A stretch of DNA of 64,000 nt from an uncultured Pseudomonadota bacterium (lineage in GTDB: Bacteria > Pseudomonadota > Alphaproteobacteria > RF32 > CAG-239), in NCBI GenBank assembly GCA_902763155.1, contig CACWQS010000007.1, positions 1 to 64,000 on the forward strand. The letters are read 5' to 3'. Made by a program: the position numbers and the translations under genes. How positions within the stretch are numbered: the stretch's first letter is position 1; each line of letters begins with the position of its first letter. Shown piece after piece: positions 1 through 9,684 of the stretch. The notes beneath the pieces were generated by a model that was not told the DNA's origin, did no database searches, and saw nothing but the letters and a program-made list of their open reading frames with translations.

Positions 1-1086
1 TTGGCAGAAGAAGGTGGTGCAAGCTTCACAGCTTATGATCAAATTGATAAAGCCCCTGAAGAACGCGCTCGCGGTATTACCATTTCGACAGCTCACGTAG
101 AATATGAAACAAAGAATCGTCACTATGCACACGTAGACTGCCCGGGCCACGCTGACTATGTTAAGAACATGATTACCGGTGCGGCACAAATGGATGGCGC
201 AATCTTGGTAGTTAGTGCTGCAGATGGTCCGATGCCGCAAACTCGTGAACACATTTTGCTCGCACGTCAAGTAGGCGTTCCGGCTATTGTTGTTTACATG
301 AACAAAGTTGACCAAGTAGATGATCCTGAATTGTTGGAATTGGTAGAAATGGAAATTCGTGATTTGTTAAGTTCTTACGGTTTCCCTGGTGATGAAATTC
401 CGATTATTAAAGGTTCTGCTTTGGCAGTATTGGAAGACAGCGATAAGAAGATCGGTCATGATTCGATTATTGAATTGATGGAAGCTGTAGATTCTTACAT
501 TCCGGAACCTGTTCGTCCGTTGGATCAACCTTTCTTGATGCCGATTGAAGACGTATTTTCGATTTCCGGTCGTGGTACTGTTGTAACCGGTCGTGTTGAA
601 CGTGGTGTTATTCACGTTGGTGATGAAATTGAAATTGTTGGTATTAAGCCTACTCAAAAGACAACTTGCACCGGCGTAGAAATGTTCCGCAAGCTTTTGG
701 ATGAAGGTGAAGCCGGCGATAACATTGGTGTGTTGTTGCGCGGTACCAAGCGTGAAGAAGTTGAACGCGGTCAAGTATTGGCTGCTCCAGGTTCAATTAA
801 CCCGCACACAGACTTCACCAGTGAATGCTACATTTTGACGAAGGAAGAAGGCGGTCGTCATACGCCGTTCTTCTCGAACTATCGTCCGCAATTCTATTTC
901 CGCACCACCGATATTACCGGTACGATTACTTTACCGGAAGGCACGGAAATGGTTATGCCTGGTGATAATGTCACGATTACGGTTCAATTGTTGCACCCGA
1001 TTGCGATGGACGAAGGTTTGCGCTTCGCTATTCGTGAAGGTGGTAGAACTGTTGGCGCCGGCGTTGTTTCTAAGATTCTTAAGTAA
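1..1086 (+). CDS. tuf: Elongation factor Tu, 5'-truncated by window edge
   Basis: GTPase that delivers aminoacyl-tRNA to the ribosomal A site. The 361 visible residues run in frame from base 1 and begin just after the P-loop. EF-Tu is normally about 395 residues, so about 35 N-terminal residues lie upstream, and the TTG at base 1 is not the start. Visible: the switch I/effector segment ([13 protein letters not shown]), the G3 motif DCPGH, the G4 motif NKVD, then domains 2 and 3 ending in VVSKILK. Codon use is strongly biased (GGT, CGT, GAA), as expected of a highly expressed gene. A strong terminator follows at 1225-1255. Identity is near certain. Confidence 0.98.
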   Translation: MAEEGGASFTAYDQIDKAPEERARGITISTAHVEYETKNRHYAHVDCPGHADYVKNMITGAAQMDGAILVVSAADGPMPQTREHILLARQVGVPAIVVYMNKVDQVDDPELLELVEMEIRDLLSSYGFPGDEIPIIKGSALAVLEDSDKKIGHDSIIELMEAVDSYIPEPVRPLDQPFLMPIEDVFSISGRGTVVTGRVERGVIHVGDEIEIVGIKPTQKTTCTGVEMFRKLLDEGEAGDNIGVLLRGTKREEVERGQVLAAPGSINPHTDFTSECYILTKEEGGRHTPFFSNYRPQFYFRTTDITGTITLPEGTEMVMPGDNVTITVQLLHPIAMDEGLRFAIREGGRTVGAGVVSKILK

Positions 1087-1390
1087 TCTTGGACGAAAGT
1101 TCGCATAATGGTTCATTGCTTGTAATTTTTTCGCTTATGTAGCATTTTCTACACTGCGCTCAAAAATCACTTCGCACTAAACTCATTCTTCGAACTTTTG
1201 CTTGACGTAAATGTTTTGTTAAAGAAGGTTTTTCCTGTTTGGAAAAACCTTTTTCTATTAGCCTCGTTCTATTTTCCTCGTTCTCCGAGTTTGTTTTGTT
1301 GTTGGGTGCTTGTTTTTTTTCTTGAATAATTACAAAATTTATGTTAGTTAAGAAGCAATAAAATTTATTATTAACTAATTATATAAGTAT
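1087..1390. other. Intergenic region after tuf
   Basis: A 304-base gap. It holds the tuf terminator at 1225-1255 and a weak promoter-like pair (TTGAAT, 17 bases, TAGTTA) at about 1322-1350 ahead of the next gene. The stretch between the tuf stop and the terminator shows no ORF and no tRNA signature. I see nothing else in it. Confidence 0.6.
1225..1255 (+). terminator. Intrinsic terminator of tuf
   Basis: Perfect 11-bp stem AAGGTTTTTCC / GGAAAAACCTT with a 5-base loop, running into a T tract. Confidence 0.9.
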
Positions 1391-2491
1391 ATGAATATTA
1401 TTAAAAAAATTTGCCTATATTGGAAAGTATGGCGGAGAACTTTATCGATAGAGGAGTTTTCTTTTTTGGTCAATTCAGCTGAAACTTCATTGTTTTCAAA
1501 AGAAAAGACAGATGCGAAGGTGATACAAAAAATACTAAAATTCTATTTTACTCACACCGTCTTGTGTGATGATGAAATGAAAATTTTATGTAATCGACGA
1601 TATTACCAAGCACAAGAAATATGGCTTGAAACAGCCAGGCTGAAAAAGTCTTTAACCGAAGCGGAAGAAGATATGCTTGTGCGTCAGATGCCGTGGAATA
1701 CTGTAAGAATTTTTCCGCAAGCATTATCTGATCATTATTTAACCGTTTTGTTTGCCGAACGCAATCCTTACAAAATTGTAGCATATTGTCGTAAGTATTC
1801 TTTGTCGGAAAAATTTGAAAAGATTTTGCTTGAAGAGTATCAAAAAAGCTTATCTCAACCTGATCAAAAAATGACTTACCGTCGATTTACGCAATCTGAG
1901 CTCAATGGATGGGCTGAAGCTTTGGAGGTTTATCTTGATGGATATAGAATGAATAAAAAACACTTTTCTACATCAGATATTACTTTGGTGATTCTAAAAT
2001 CTAATGATAATAATTTGATTGAAAAGTTGATAAAACAATGCTCTATTGCTGATAATTTTTTACCGGACACCTGTCTTTGGTATTTGATTGAGCAAGGAAA
2101 AGAAAAAGCCTTAAGATTACTCTTATGTGAGAGTTATTTACCTGATTATTCGCTGATGTTGTTGCGTTTGGAAAAGGTTTATCCTCATCTTAAGTCTGCT
2201 CTAAGTATTTCTCGTTATCGCAGAGAAATATATCTTTTGGAGCAAAAACATAATGTTTTTCTTGGTGCTTTGAGCCTAACGCCGAGAGAATATAACATTA
2301 TCTGTAAGCATATTACAACACCGCTTGAAGATATAGAAAATTTTGAAGAAACTTACATACAACCGCTGTTAAATACGTTTAAACCATGTATGTGTGCTTA
2401 TGTAGCGTATCATTTTCCGCAACTTGCTTATTTGGCGGAGGTAACCACCAGTAAGTATGCCGAAACTTGTTTTAAAACGTATAAGCGCTAA
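1391..2491 (+). CDS. Uncharacterised helical protein, 366 aa
   Basis: I do not recognise a named family. The protein is soluble, leucine-rich and predicted mostly helical, with no signal peptide or membrane span. Its last 70 residues (LTPREYNIICK, then MCAYVAYHFPQLAYLAE) resemble the same region of the minus-strand protein at 46785-47954 (YPKEKEIMAM, then ACAAWIAWQYPKLAQTA), so the two look like divergent members of one family. The ATG at 1391 has no clear Shine-Dalgarno. A weak promoter lies at about 1322-1350, and a terminator follows at 2521-2558. It is transcribed alone, between tuf and a convergent kinase gene. Codon use is AT-rich like its neighbours. Function unknown. Confidence 0.8.
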   Translation: MNIIKKICLYWKVWRRTLSIEEFSFLVNSAETSLFSKEKTDAKVIQKILKFYFTHTVLCDDEMKILCNRRYYQAQEIWLETARLKKSLTEAEEDMLVRQMPWNTVRIFPQALSDHYLTVLFAERNPYKIVAYCRKYSLSEKFEKILLEEYQKSLSQPDQKMTYRRFTQSELNGWAEALEVYLDGYRMNKKHFSTSDITLVILKSNDNNLIEKLIKQCSIADNFLPDTCLWYLIEQGKEKALRLLLCESYLPDYSLMLLRLEKVYPHLKSALSISRYRREIYLLEQKHNVFLGALSLTPREYNIICKHITTPLEDIENFEETYIQPLLNTFKPCMCAYVAYHFPQLAYLAEVTTSKYAETCFKTYKR

Positions 2492-2520
2492 GTTTTATGA
2501 TTTTTTCACTCATCTTTTTA

Positions 2521-2558
2521 ATGACTCTGCTTTTTGAAGAAGCGGAGTCATTTTTTTA
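2521..2558 (+). terminator. Intrinsic terminator
   Basis: Stem ATGACTC / GAGTCAT, extended by GCTT/AAGC around a short loop and followed by seven T. It ends the gene at 1391-2491 and overlaps the end of the convergent kinase gene. Confidence 0.85.
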
Positions 2559-3977
2559 TTTCTGTTTAATTGGGAGATAAATCGTAAATGTCGTGCCGTT
2601 GTAGCTTGTAGAATTTACGGTCAGATTACCATGATGATGTAAGATTATTTGTTTGGCGATAGAAAGCCCCAATCCGGTGCCTTTTATCTTCATATCCTTA
2701 TGAATTTGCATACGGTAAAATTTTTCGGTTAAGCGCGCCAAATTTTCCTTATCTATTTTCGGGCCTTTATTATTAACGGCAATACTTACGGCTTTTCCGG
2801 CAGACACATTTAATCCGGCTCCGGCAGGAATTTCAGGTACAGTTTTCATCTCAATAACAATTTCGGTATTTTCAGTAGCATATTTAACGGCATTATCAAC
2901 AATATTTTGCAATATCTGATGAATCTGCTGATTATCCCCGATAATTTTAGGAATTCGGTTTTGTTCTACCATTTTGATATTCAATGAACGGTTAAATGCT
3001 TTTATTTTTAGCGCTTGAACAACATCATCAACCACTTCTGTTAAATCTACTTTATCTTTAAGCTCTTTGTTTTGTGCCATTTCCAAACGTGATAATGATA
3101 ATAAATCTTCTATTAGCGTAGACATATAATCTGTTTGTTCGCGCATAATACTTAAAAACGCCTCTCTGGCATCGCTGTCATCTTTGGCAGTGGTTTGCAA
3201 AGTTTCTATGAAACCGGAAATAACCGACAGAGGTGTACGTAGTTCATGACTTGCATTAGCTACAAAATCAGAGTGCATTTTTTCAACACTTAAAGATTTA
3301 CTGATATCATACAATGAAACTACCGCCACGGCGCGTCCTTTGGAAAACCACGGTAATTTGTTTATATGAGCGTATATCTGCAGATTATTGTGTTCCGGAG
3401 CGTGAAATACCAAACGTTCAGATGTTGATTTTCCTTTCAAAATTTTATCAACGGTTGAGATAAATATGTTGGTTGAAAATACATTATCTATACGTTTACT
3501 TACAATATCTTCCCCTAAGAAGTTTCGTGCAGCTAAATTACTACCGGTAATATTTCCTTCACCATCAAGCATCAAAATCGGGTCGGGCAGGGTATCTAGA
3601 ACGGCTGCATCCGAAACGGTTTGCGCTTCCAAAGTATCGTTTTTAGAAACCCAGAAACGATGAATAGAGTTAATGGCATTAGCCAGTTCTTGCGTATCTT
3701 TTTCCGAAAGTTGAATATCATTGATAGTATTTTGCTCCGATGTCAATGAATATACATATTTACGCAAAGCCTGCATCTCATAACTGATCGGAAATAGAGA
3801 AAACATATTGAAAATAATGATGATAATGTAGCATATAAGACTGGTCAGAGGAGTAAGAAAGTTTAATAAAGTTAATGTAAGAAAAAGCAGAGCAGAGGGG
3901 AGAGATAAAATAATTACTCTGGTTGAAAACTGTGAATCTCGGTCTATTCCCATGATAGATTTTAAATGATGTTGCAT
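2556..3977 (-). CDS. PhoR-like sensor histidine kinase
   Basis: Membrane sensor kinase of 473 residues. Two adjacent hydrophobic segments lie at about 22-65. A PAS-like domain follows (DAAVLDTLPDPILMLDGEG), then HisKA with the phospho-accepting His near residue 244 (ANASHELRTPLSVISGF), and HATPase_c with an N box (IVDNAVKYA) and G boxes (KGTGLGLSIAKQI). This order matches PhoR-type kinases of the phosphate regulon. No response regulator, pst or phoU gene is nearby, so the signal is uncertain. The start at 3977 is supported by AGAGGAA ten bases upstream. It is divergent from mutS and convergent with the gene at 1391. Kinase identity is certain; the PhoR assignment is moderate. Confidence 0.88.
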   Translation of the reverse strand: MQHHLKSIMGIDRDSQFSTRVIILSLPSALLFLTLTLLNFLTPLTSLICYIIIIIFNMFSLFPISYEMQALRKYVYSLTSEQNTINDIQLSEKDTQELANAINSIHRFWVSKNDTLEAQTVSDAAVLDTLPDPILMLDGEGNITGSNLAARNFLGEDIVSKRIDNVFSTNIFISTVDKILKGKSTSERLVFHAPEHNNLQIYAHINKLPWFSKGRAVAVVSLYDISKSLSVEKMHSDFVANASHELRTPLSVISGFIETLQTTAKDDSDAREAFLSIMREQTDYMSTLIEDLLSLSRLEMAQNKELKDKVDLTEVVDDVVQALKIKAFNRSLNIKMVEQNRIPKIIGDNQQIHQILQNIVDNAVKYATENTEIVIEMKTVPEIPAGAGLNVSAGKAVSIAVNNKGPKIDKENLARLTEKFYRMQIHKDMKIKGTGLGLSIAKQIILHHHGNLTVNSTSYNGTTFTIYLPIKQK

Positions 3978-4082
3978 AACTTTATTATTCCTCTTGGTAA
4001 AATTTGTAAAAATACTAGACTAAGCTTAAAAATATTGTAATATGTAATAAGTTTAAATAGATTTAATTTTTAGTGGCAAGAT

Positions 4083-6773
4083 ATGACGAAAGAAAACGAT
4101 TTATCTCCCGGAATGGTGCAATATTTGGCTATAAAAGAGCAATATCCGGATTATTTGCTTTTTTATCGTATGGGTGATTTTTATGAAATGTTTTTTGATG
4201 ATGCCAAAAAAGCAGCCAAGGCCTTGGATATTGCTCTCACAAAGCGGGGAAAAGCTTTTGGCGAAGATGTGCCTTTATGCGGAGTGCCGTTTCATGCCTA
4301 TGAGGGATATTTGGCCAAACTTATAAAACAGGGCTTCAAGGTTGCTATATGTGAACAGATGGAAGATCCTAAAGAGGCAAAAAAACGCGGTTCTAAATCA
4401 GTTGTTCAACGTGATGTGATACGGCTTGTTACCGGCGGAACCATTACCGAGGAAACATTACTTGATTCGCGCAAGAATAATTTTTTGCTCGGTGTGGTTA
4501 AGGTTAACAACGGTTTCGGTTTAGCTTGGGTGGATTTATCTACCGGAGTTTTTTATACTCAGGAAATCAGCGTAACGGAACAAAATGAGGCTACCGAATT
4601 GTATAGTGTGTTTTCTCGTTTACAACCTGAAGAAATTTTGGTTGCCGACAGTATCCTCGAAAAAGCGGATTTGTTCCGTTTGTTGAATGAATATCGGGAT
4701 AAGTTATCGATATTACCACAGGCACGTTTTAATTTTGACGGAGCGAAAAAACGCATCTTAGATTTTTATAACGTTAACACTTTGGAGGCTTTCGGGGCTT
4801 TCGGCAGAGCCGAAATTATGGCCGCCGGTGTGGTTTTGGACTATATTCAAACTACCCAAAAACAACAAATGCCGCATATTAGTCGTCCAATAAAGATTGT
4901 CAGTAATCAATACATGGAGATAGATGCGGCAACACAACATAATTTGGATTTAATCGAGGGTCCGAAAGGAACAAATTTATTATCGGTAATTGATCGCACA
5001 TTATCGGGTACCGGTGCGCGTATGCTTGCCAATCGCCTCATAAATCCGTTGTTGGATGTAACGGAGATAAATAAGCGACTTGATGCGATAGATTTTTTCA
5101 TGCAATATGCTGATGTGCGGGAAAATATACGAGAGATACTAAAATGTATGCCTGATGCGGAACGTTCGTTGGGGCGTTTGGGAGTGGGGCGAGGAGGACC
5201 GCGCGACCTTAAAGCTGTTTTAATCGCTTTATCATTATTACCAAAAATTCGTAAAAGTATTGAAGCATTCAGAAATGCTGACATAGTGGCAAATAATATG
5301 CCTGATGCAATCAACGAAATATTACAAAATTTCGGTGAGCATTATCAACTTATAAATACTTTGGCTACCGCTTTAAAAGATGTTGATGAAGAAGGTAATC
5401 CTTTTGTCTTACCGGCACTGGCTCGAGAAGGTGGATTTATTAAACGCGGTTTCAGCGCCAATTTTGATGCTGTGTGTGATATGCGCGATAAAGGCGGGCA
5501 AAATATCTTAGGCATGCAAGACAAATATGTAGCAGAGACCGGCATTGATAAACTTAAAATCAAATACAATAATATTATCGGCTATTTTATTGAAGTTCCG
5601 AATAATTTTACTACAAAACTGCTTGATAATCCGCGTTTTATTCATCGGCAATCGGTTTTGAATGCCACTCGTTTTACTACCGTGGAATTAACGGAGCTTG
5701 AAAATGAATGTCGTGGTGCCGCAGAGAGAGCTCTGGCCATGGAGATGCAACTGTATGATGGATTAGTGCGCGATGTTTTGTTAGCGGCAGATGATATTAT
5801 TCGTGCGGTTAATGCGGTTGCGTCATTGGACGTTGCCGCTGCTTTGGCTGATTTGGCATTGGAAAATAATTATTGTCGTCCGATTTTGGATAATGGTTTG
5901 GAATTTGAAATTACAGAAGGGCGGCATCCGATGGTTGAAGCCGCACTTAAAAAAGACGGTAATGATGTCTTTGTCAGTAATAATTGTTCGGTTAATGCCG
6001 AAAATAATCGTCTGTGGCTGATTACCGGACCGAATATGGCGGGAAAATCAACGTTTTTACGGCAAAATGCCATTATTGCCATTATGGCGCAAATGGGCTC
6101 ATACGTTCCGGCAAAGGCCGCTCATATCGGTATTGTCAATAAGGTATTTTCAAGAGTGGGGGCATCTGATGATTTATCGCGCGGGCGTTCGACATTTATG
6201 GTAGAAATGGTGGAAACTGCCTCTATTTTGAACCGTGCCGACGAACATTCTTTTGTGATTATCGATGAAATCGGGCGTGGTACGGCTACGTTTGACGGGT
6301 TGTCTATTGCTTGGGCCGTGGCGGAATATTTGCACAATGTAAATCGCTGTCGAACACTTTTTGCCACCCATTATCATGAGCTGACAAATTTAGCAGACAG
6401 GTTGCCGGCTTTGTCTTTACATTGTATGAAAATTAAAGAGTTTAATAATCAGGTAGTGTTTTTACACGAGGTGATTAAAGGCTCAGCCGATAGGTCTTAC
6501 GGTATTCATGTGGCAAATTTAGCCGGATTACCGAAAGAAGTTATCCGTCGTGCCGATCAGGTTTTGAAAAAGTTGGAAAAGGAAAATCAGCAAAATAACG
6601 CCCTAGATTTAGCCAACGAATTGCCGTTATTTGACTATCAACCGCCGATGTTTGAAGTAACGAAACCTTCGGCTGTGGAAGAGGCATTAAAGAATATCAA
6701 TCCGGATAATTTGAGCGCCCGTGAGGCATTGGATAAAATCTATGAACTGAAAGAACTATTGAAAGAAGACTAA
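4083..6773 (+). CDS. mutS: DNA mismatch repair protein MutS
   Basis: Mismatch-recognition ATPase of 896 residues, slightly longer than E. coli MutS (853). The mismatch-reading Phe-Tyr-Glu lies in RMGDFYEMF near residues 31-37. Connector, lever and clamp domains follow. The ATPase has Walker [11 protein letters not shown] near 650, then the signature [14 protein letters not shown], Walker [11 protein letters not shown] and the downstream FATHYHEL. The start at 4083 has only a weak ribosome site (GGCAAG). The gene is followed after one base by a MazG-like gene, then by priA, making a replication and repair operon. No mutL in the window. Confidence 0.98.
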   Translation: MTKENDLSPGMVQYLAIKEQYPDYLLFYRMGDFYEMFFDDAKKAAKALDIALTKRGKAFGEDVPLCGVPFHAYEGYLAKLIKQGFKVAICEQMEDPKEAKKRGSKSVVQRDVIRLVTGGTITEETLLDSRKNNFLLGVVKVNNGFGLAWVDLSTGVFYTQEISVTEQNEATELYSVFSRLQPEEILVADSILEKADLFRLLNEYRDKLSILPQARFNFDGAKKRILDFYNVNTLEAFGAFGRAEIMAAGVVLDYIQTTQKQQMPHISRPIKIVSNQYMEIDAATQHNLDLIEGPKGTNLLSVIDRTLSGTGARMLANRLINPLLDVTEINKRLDAIDFFMQYADVRENIREILKCMPDAERSLGRLGVGRGGPRDLKAVLIALSLLPKIRKSIEAFRNADIVANNMPDAINEILQNFGEHYQLINTLATALKDVDEEGNPFVLPALAREGGFIKRGFSANFDAVCDMRDKGGQNILGMQDKYVAETGIDKLKIKYNNIIGYFIEVPNNFTTKLLDNPRFIHRQSVLNATRFTTVELTELENECRGAAERALAMEMQLYDGLVRDVLLAADDIIRAVNAVASLDVAAALADLALENNYCRPILDNGLEFEITEGRHPMVEAALKKDGNDVFVSNNCSVNAENNRLWLITGPNMAGKSTFLRQNAIIAIMAQMGSYVPAKAAHIGIVNKVFSRVGASDDLSRGRSTFMVEMVETASILNRADEHSFVIIDEIGRGTATFDGLSIAWAVAEYLHNVNRCRTLFATHYHELTNLADRLPALSLHCMKIKEFNNQVVFLHEVIKGSADRSYGIHVANLAGLPKEVIRRADQVLKKLEKENQQNNALDLANELPLFDYQPPMFEVTKPSAVEEALKNINPDNLSAREALDKIYELKELLKED

Positions 6774-6774
6774 A

Positions 6775-7179
6775 ATGAAAGTTGAAGATTTTTTTGAAGA
6801 ATATAAGCAATATGTGGCTTCCGTAACCTCTGAAACCGCTCTTAGTGATGAGTTGTTTTCCAAGCATCTTACCGAACTTTCAAAATTATTGAACGGTAAC
6901 TATGCGCGTCTTGACCATGCTATTACCGGACTTACCGGTGAAGCTGGCGAGGTGGCTGACGTGTGGAAAAAGGTTAAATATATGGGGTTGGAATATAATG
7001 CCGAAACCAGAGAAAAAATGATTAAAGAGTTGGGAGATGTGTGTTGGTATTTGATGAGTGCCGCCACAGCGCTTGACATTCCTTTTGATGAAATTATCAA
7101 TCGTAATATTGAAAAGCTCAAAGCTCGTCATCCCAATGGTTTTTCCAGTAGCTATCTGCAGCAGAAGAAAGGGGCGTAG
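6775..7179 (+). CDS. MazG-like nucleotide pyrophosphohydrolase
   Basis: A single-domain, all-alpha NTP pyrophosphohydrolase of 134 residues, predicted to hydrolyse (d)NTPs to NMP and PPi. The metal-binding pattern is visible: GEAGEVADVWKKVKY supplies the first acidic cluster and KELGDVCWYLMSAA the second. It is much shorter than the two-domain MazG of E. coli. The ATG at 6775 follows the mutS stop by one base and the stop abuts the priA start, so all three are probably translated from one message. The setting suggests nucleotide-pool cleaning alongside mismatch repair (inference). Confidence 0.85.
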   Translation: MKVEDFFEEYKQYVASVTSETALSDELFSKHLTELSKLLNGNYARLDHAITGLTGEAGEVADVWKKVKYMGLEYNAETREKMIKELGDVCWYLMSAATALDIPFDEIINRNIEKLKARHPNGFSSSYLQQKKGA

Positions 7180-9357
7180 ATGGCTGAAATTGTCGGTGTT
7201 TTGCTACCGCTTCCGTTTGATAAACCGTTTGATTATATAACTGAAACTTCGCTTAAAATCGGGCAGTTGGTGGAAGTCCCGTTTGGCAAAGAAAAGCAAA
7301 TCGGTGTGGTCTGGGAAACCAAACAAGATACTGATATTACAGCAGAAAAAATAAAAAAAATCTCAAAAATTTTTGAATTTGAACCTCTTAAAGAAAGCCT
7401 GTTACAATTTATTAAATGGGTGGCAAATTACAATATGGCGCCGTTAGGAGCGGTGTTTAAAATGGTTATCAGCGTGCGTTCGGTGTTTGAACCGTCGCCG
7501 ATGACCGTGCTTTATACCTTGTCGGGCAAAACCTTAGCTGAAGCTAAATTGAAGAATTCCGACGCCCGTTGGCATGTCATGGATTTGTTAAAGCATGCGC
7601 CTTATACCAGGCCGGAAATTGCTGCCGGAGCAGGTGTAAGTGACAGTGTGATTAAGACACTTATAGATGCCGGTGTATTGGCACCGATTTATGTGGAAAA
7701 TAAGCGCGAATTTTTAGAGCCGGTAGGAGATTTTGCTAAAGTAGAATTGATGCCGGAGCAACAAAATGCCGCAGATGTATTGTGCCAAAAGGTCGGCAGC
7801 GGTTTTTCGGTTACGCTTTTGGATGGTATAACCGGTTCCGGTAAGACTGAAGTTTATTTTGAAGCCGTGGCGAAAACGTTAGATGAAGGAAAGCAGGTAC
7901 TAATTTTGGTGCCGGAAATTTCGCTGACTTCTCAATGGTTGGAGCGCTTTCAAAAGCGGTTTGGCGTGCGTCCGGCAAGTTGGCATTCCGGTTTGAGCGC
8001 CAAAGAACGTACCGATACGTGGAAAGCCGTGATTGAAGGGCGGGTTAAGGTTTTGGTCGGTGCGCGGTCGGCACTGTTCTTGCCATATACCAATTTGGGG
8101 TTGATAGTGATTGATGAGAGTCACGACCATTCGTTCAAGCAAGAGGATGCCGTTAATTATCAAGGGCGCGATATGGCGATAGTGCGTGCCAATATTGAGC
8201 ATTTGCCGGTTATTCTTTCAACTGCAACGCCTGATTTGGAAACCATAGTTAACGTAGAAAACGGTAAGTACGACTGCGTAAAATTGCAGAGCCGCTATGC
8301 CGACGCCGAACTACCGGAAGTTAAAATTGTCGATTTGAAGAAAGACCGGCCGCAAAAAGGCGAGTGGGGTGTTTCGTGGTTGGCGCCGAGTTTGGTGCAG
8401 GCGTTGCAGAAAAATTTAGAGAAGGGGGAACAGTCGGTGCTGTTTCTTAATCGCCGCGGTTATGCACCTCTGCTTATTTGCCGCGAATGCGGGCATCGGA
8501 TGCAATGTCCGAGTTGCAGTGCGTGGCTGACAGAACACCGTGCGGCGCAAAAGTTGATGTGCCACCATTGCGGCTATGTTGATGAAATCCCGCAAGCATG
8601 TCCGCATTGTGGTTCAACCGATGGATTAACGGCTTGCGGTCCCGGGGTGGAGCGCGTGGCAGAGGAGGCGACGCACCGGTTTAAAAACGCTAAAATTGCT
8701 ATATTATCGAGTGATAATGCCGGTTCTTTTACTGCCGTTTCCGATATTATCAATAAAATGCAACGCCGCGAGATAGATATTTTGGTCGGTACGCAGATTA
8801 TCGCCAAAGGGCACCATTTCCCTGATTTGACATTGGTGGGAATTGTTGATGCTGATTTAGGCTTGATGGGAAGCGATTTAAGAGCCTCGGAACAAACGTA
8901 TCAGTTATTGAGCCAAGTAGCGGGACGAGCAGGGCGCGGCGATAAAAAAGGAACGGTAATGGTGCAAACTTTATATCCGGAAAACAATGTGTTAAAGGCG
9001 CTTCTTAACGGCGATAGAAATACATTTTTAAATTTAGAAAAATCGAGTCGGCAAATGCTGCATTATCCGCCATACGGAAAATTGGCGGCGATTATCATTT
9101 CCGGTGCTAATCAGGTGCAGACGGGGCAGGTGGCGGCGGCTTTCGGTAAAACTGCGCCGCAGACGAATGATATTGAGGTTTTAGGTCCGGCACCGGCTCC
9201 GTTGTTTTTGTTGCGTGACAAATATCGCTATCGTCTGATGCTGAAAACTTCGCGCAATATAAATATTCAGCAAGTGTTGGCTAAATGGCGGCAAATGGTG
9301 CGTGTGCCGTCAACGGTGAAAGTGGAAATTGATATCGATCCGTATTCTTTTATGTAA
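7180..9357 (+). CDS. priA: Primosomal protein N' (replication restart helicase PriA)
   Basis: A 3'-to-5' superfamily 2 helicase that reloads the replisome at stalled forks. The 725 residues show an N-terminal DNA-binding domain, Walker A GITGSGKTEVYF near 216-227, the DEAH-type box IDESHDHSFKQED near 310, and a zinc-binding insert with paired cysteines (CRECGHRMQCPSCSAW, then CHHCGYVDEIPQACPHCGS). The C-terminal helicase motifs include GTQIIAKGHHFPDLTLVG and QVAGRAGRG. The start follows AAAGGGG and directly abuts the upstream MazG-like gene. No terminator is evident before the next promoter at 9377. Confidence 0.97.
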   Translation: MAEIVGVLLPLPFDKPFDYITETSLKIGQLVEVPFGKEKQIGVVWETKQDTDITAEKIKKISKIFEFEPLKESLLQFIKWVANYNMAPLGAVFKMVISVRSVFEPSPMTVLYTLSGKTLAEAKLKNSDARWHVMDLLKHAPYTRPEIAAGAGVSDSVIKTLIDAGVLAPIYVENKREFLEPVGDFAKVELMPEQQNAADVLCQKVGSGFSVTLLDGITGSGKTEVYFEAVAKTLDEGKQVLILVPEISLTSQWLERFQKRFGVRPASWHSGLSAKERTDTWKAVIEGRVKVLVGARSALFLPYTNLGLIVIDESHDHSFKQEDAVNYQGRDMAIVRANIEHLPVILSTATPDLETIVNVENGKYDCVKLQSRYADAELPEVKIVDLKKDRPQKGEWGVSWLAPSLVQALQKNLEKGEQSVLFLNRRGYAPLLICRECGHRMQCPSCSAWLTEHRAAQKLMCHHCGYVDEIPQACPHCGSTDGLTACGPGVERVAEEATHRFKNAKIAILSSDNAGSFTAVSDIINKMQRREIDILVGTQIIAKGHHFPDLTLVGIVDADLGLMGSDLRASEQTYQLLSQVAGRAGRGDKKGTVMVQTLYPENNVLKALLNGDRNTFLNLEKSSRQMLHYPPYGKLAAIIISGANQVQTGQVAAAFGKTAPQTNDIEVLGPAPAPLFLLRDKYRYRLMLKTSRNINIQQVLAKWRQMVRVPSTVKVEIDIDPYSFM

Positions 9358-9376
9358 AAAACTTACAAAAAACCAC

Positions 9377-9405
9377 TTGACAAAATGGGAAATTTTTGCT
9401 AATTT
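9377..9405 (+). promoter_or_regulatory. Sigma70-type promoter
   Basis: TTGACA at 9377-9382, a 17-base spacer, TAATTT at 9400-9405. Transcription would begin near 9412. It is the perfect -35 element closest to the folded RNA that follows. Confidence 0.75.
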
Positions 9406-9411
9406 GGACTT

Positions 9412-9659
9412 AAGCAAGGTGAAAAGACTTGCCCGAGGTGTGGAAACCTCTTTGAGAGCGTCAATGCAAGACGTTAAATTTTGCAGGCCCGATGGTTATC
9501 TTTATGTGATGATCGGTGGGCGGCAAAATAAGCCGTTTTACAAAGACATCATATAAATATTCTAGACAAATATATGGCTGTTTAGGCCAATATGTCGCAC
9601 TATTCTCTCAAATAGTTTCCAACCGCCGGTCGCTTTTCATTAAGCGACTAGTTTTTTTT
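9412..9659 (+). ncRNA. Candidate structured RNA or cis-regulatory leader, family unknown
   Basis: About 248 nt between a good promoter and an intrinsic terminator. Hairpins read by eye in order: GCAAG/CTTGC at about 9413-9431; GAGG/CCTC at about 9435-9450; CGTC/GACG at about 9459-9473; a long arm ATTTTGC/GCAAAAT enclosing CCGAT/ATCGG at about 9478-9530; an imperfect GACA/TGTC arm at about 9566-9598; ACTATT/AATAGT at about 9599-9616; then the terminator. It does not match the core sequences I know for RNase P RNA, tmRNA, 4.5S RNA or common riboswitches. The terminator ends 12 bases before the Shine-Dalgarno of the next gene, so it may be an attenuating leader or an independent small RNA. Confidence 0.55.
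9629..9659 (+). terminator. Intrinsic terminator between RNA and ORF
   Basis: Stem GTCGCTT / AAGCGAC with a 6-base loop, followed within three bases by eight T. It lies just upstream of the AAAGGAG ribosome site of the next gene, an unusual place for an ordinary terminator. Confidence 0.85.
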
Positions 9660-9684
9660 GTTTATGGCGAAAAGGAGAACGACG

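Larger units (their letters stand above)
9358..9684. other. Intergenic region holding a structured RNA
   Basis: A 327-base gap after priA. It is filled by a promoter (9377-9405), a folded transcript and an intrinsic terminator (9629-9659), listed separately. The reading frame at 9329-9556 crosses it but has no ribosome site or credible start. Confidence 0.7.

Noticed and set aside
9329-9556. A 75-codon plus-strand ORF across the region after priA
   Set aside because: It starts inside priA, has no ribosome site, and crosses a promoter and several hairpins. A structured RNA explains the region better.
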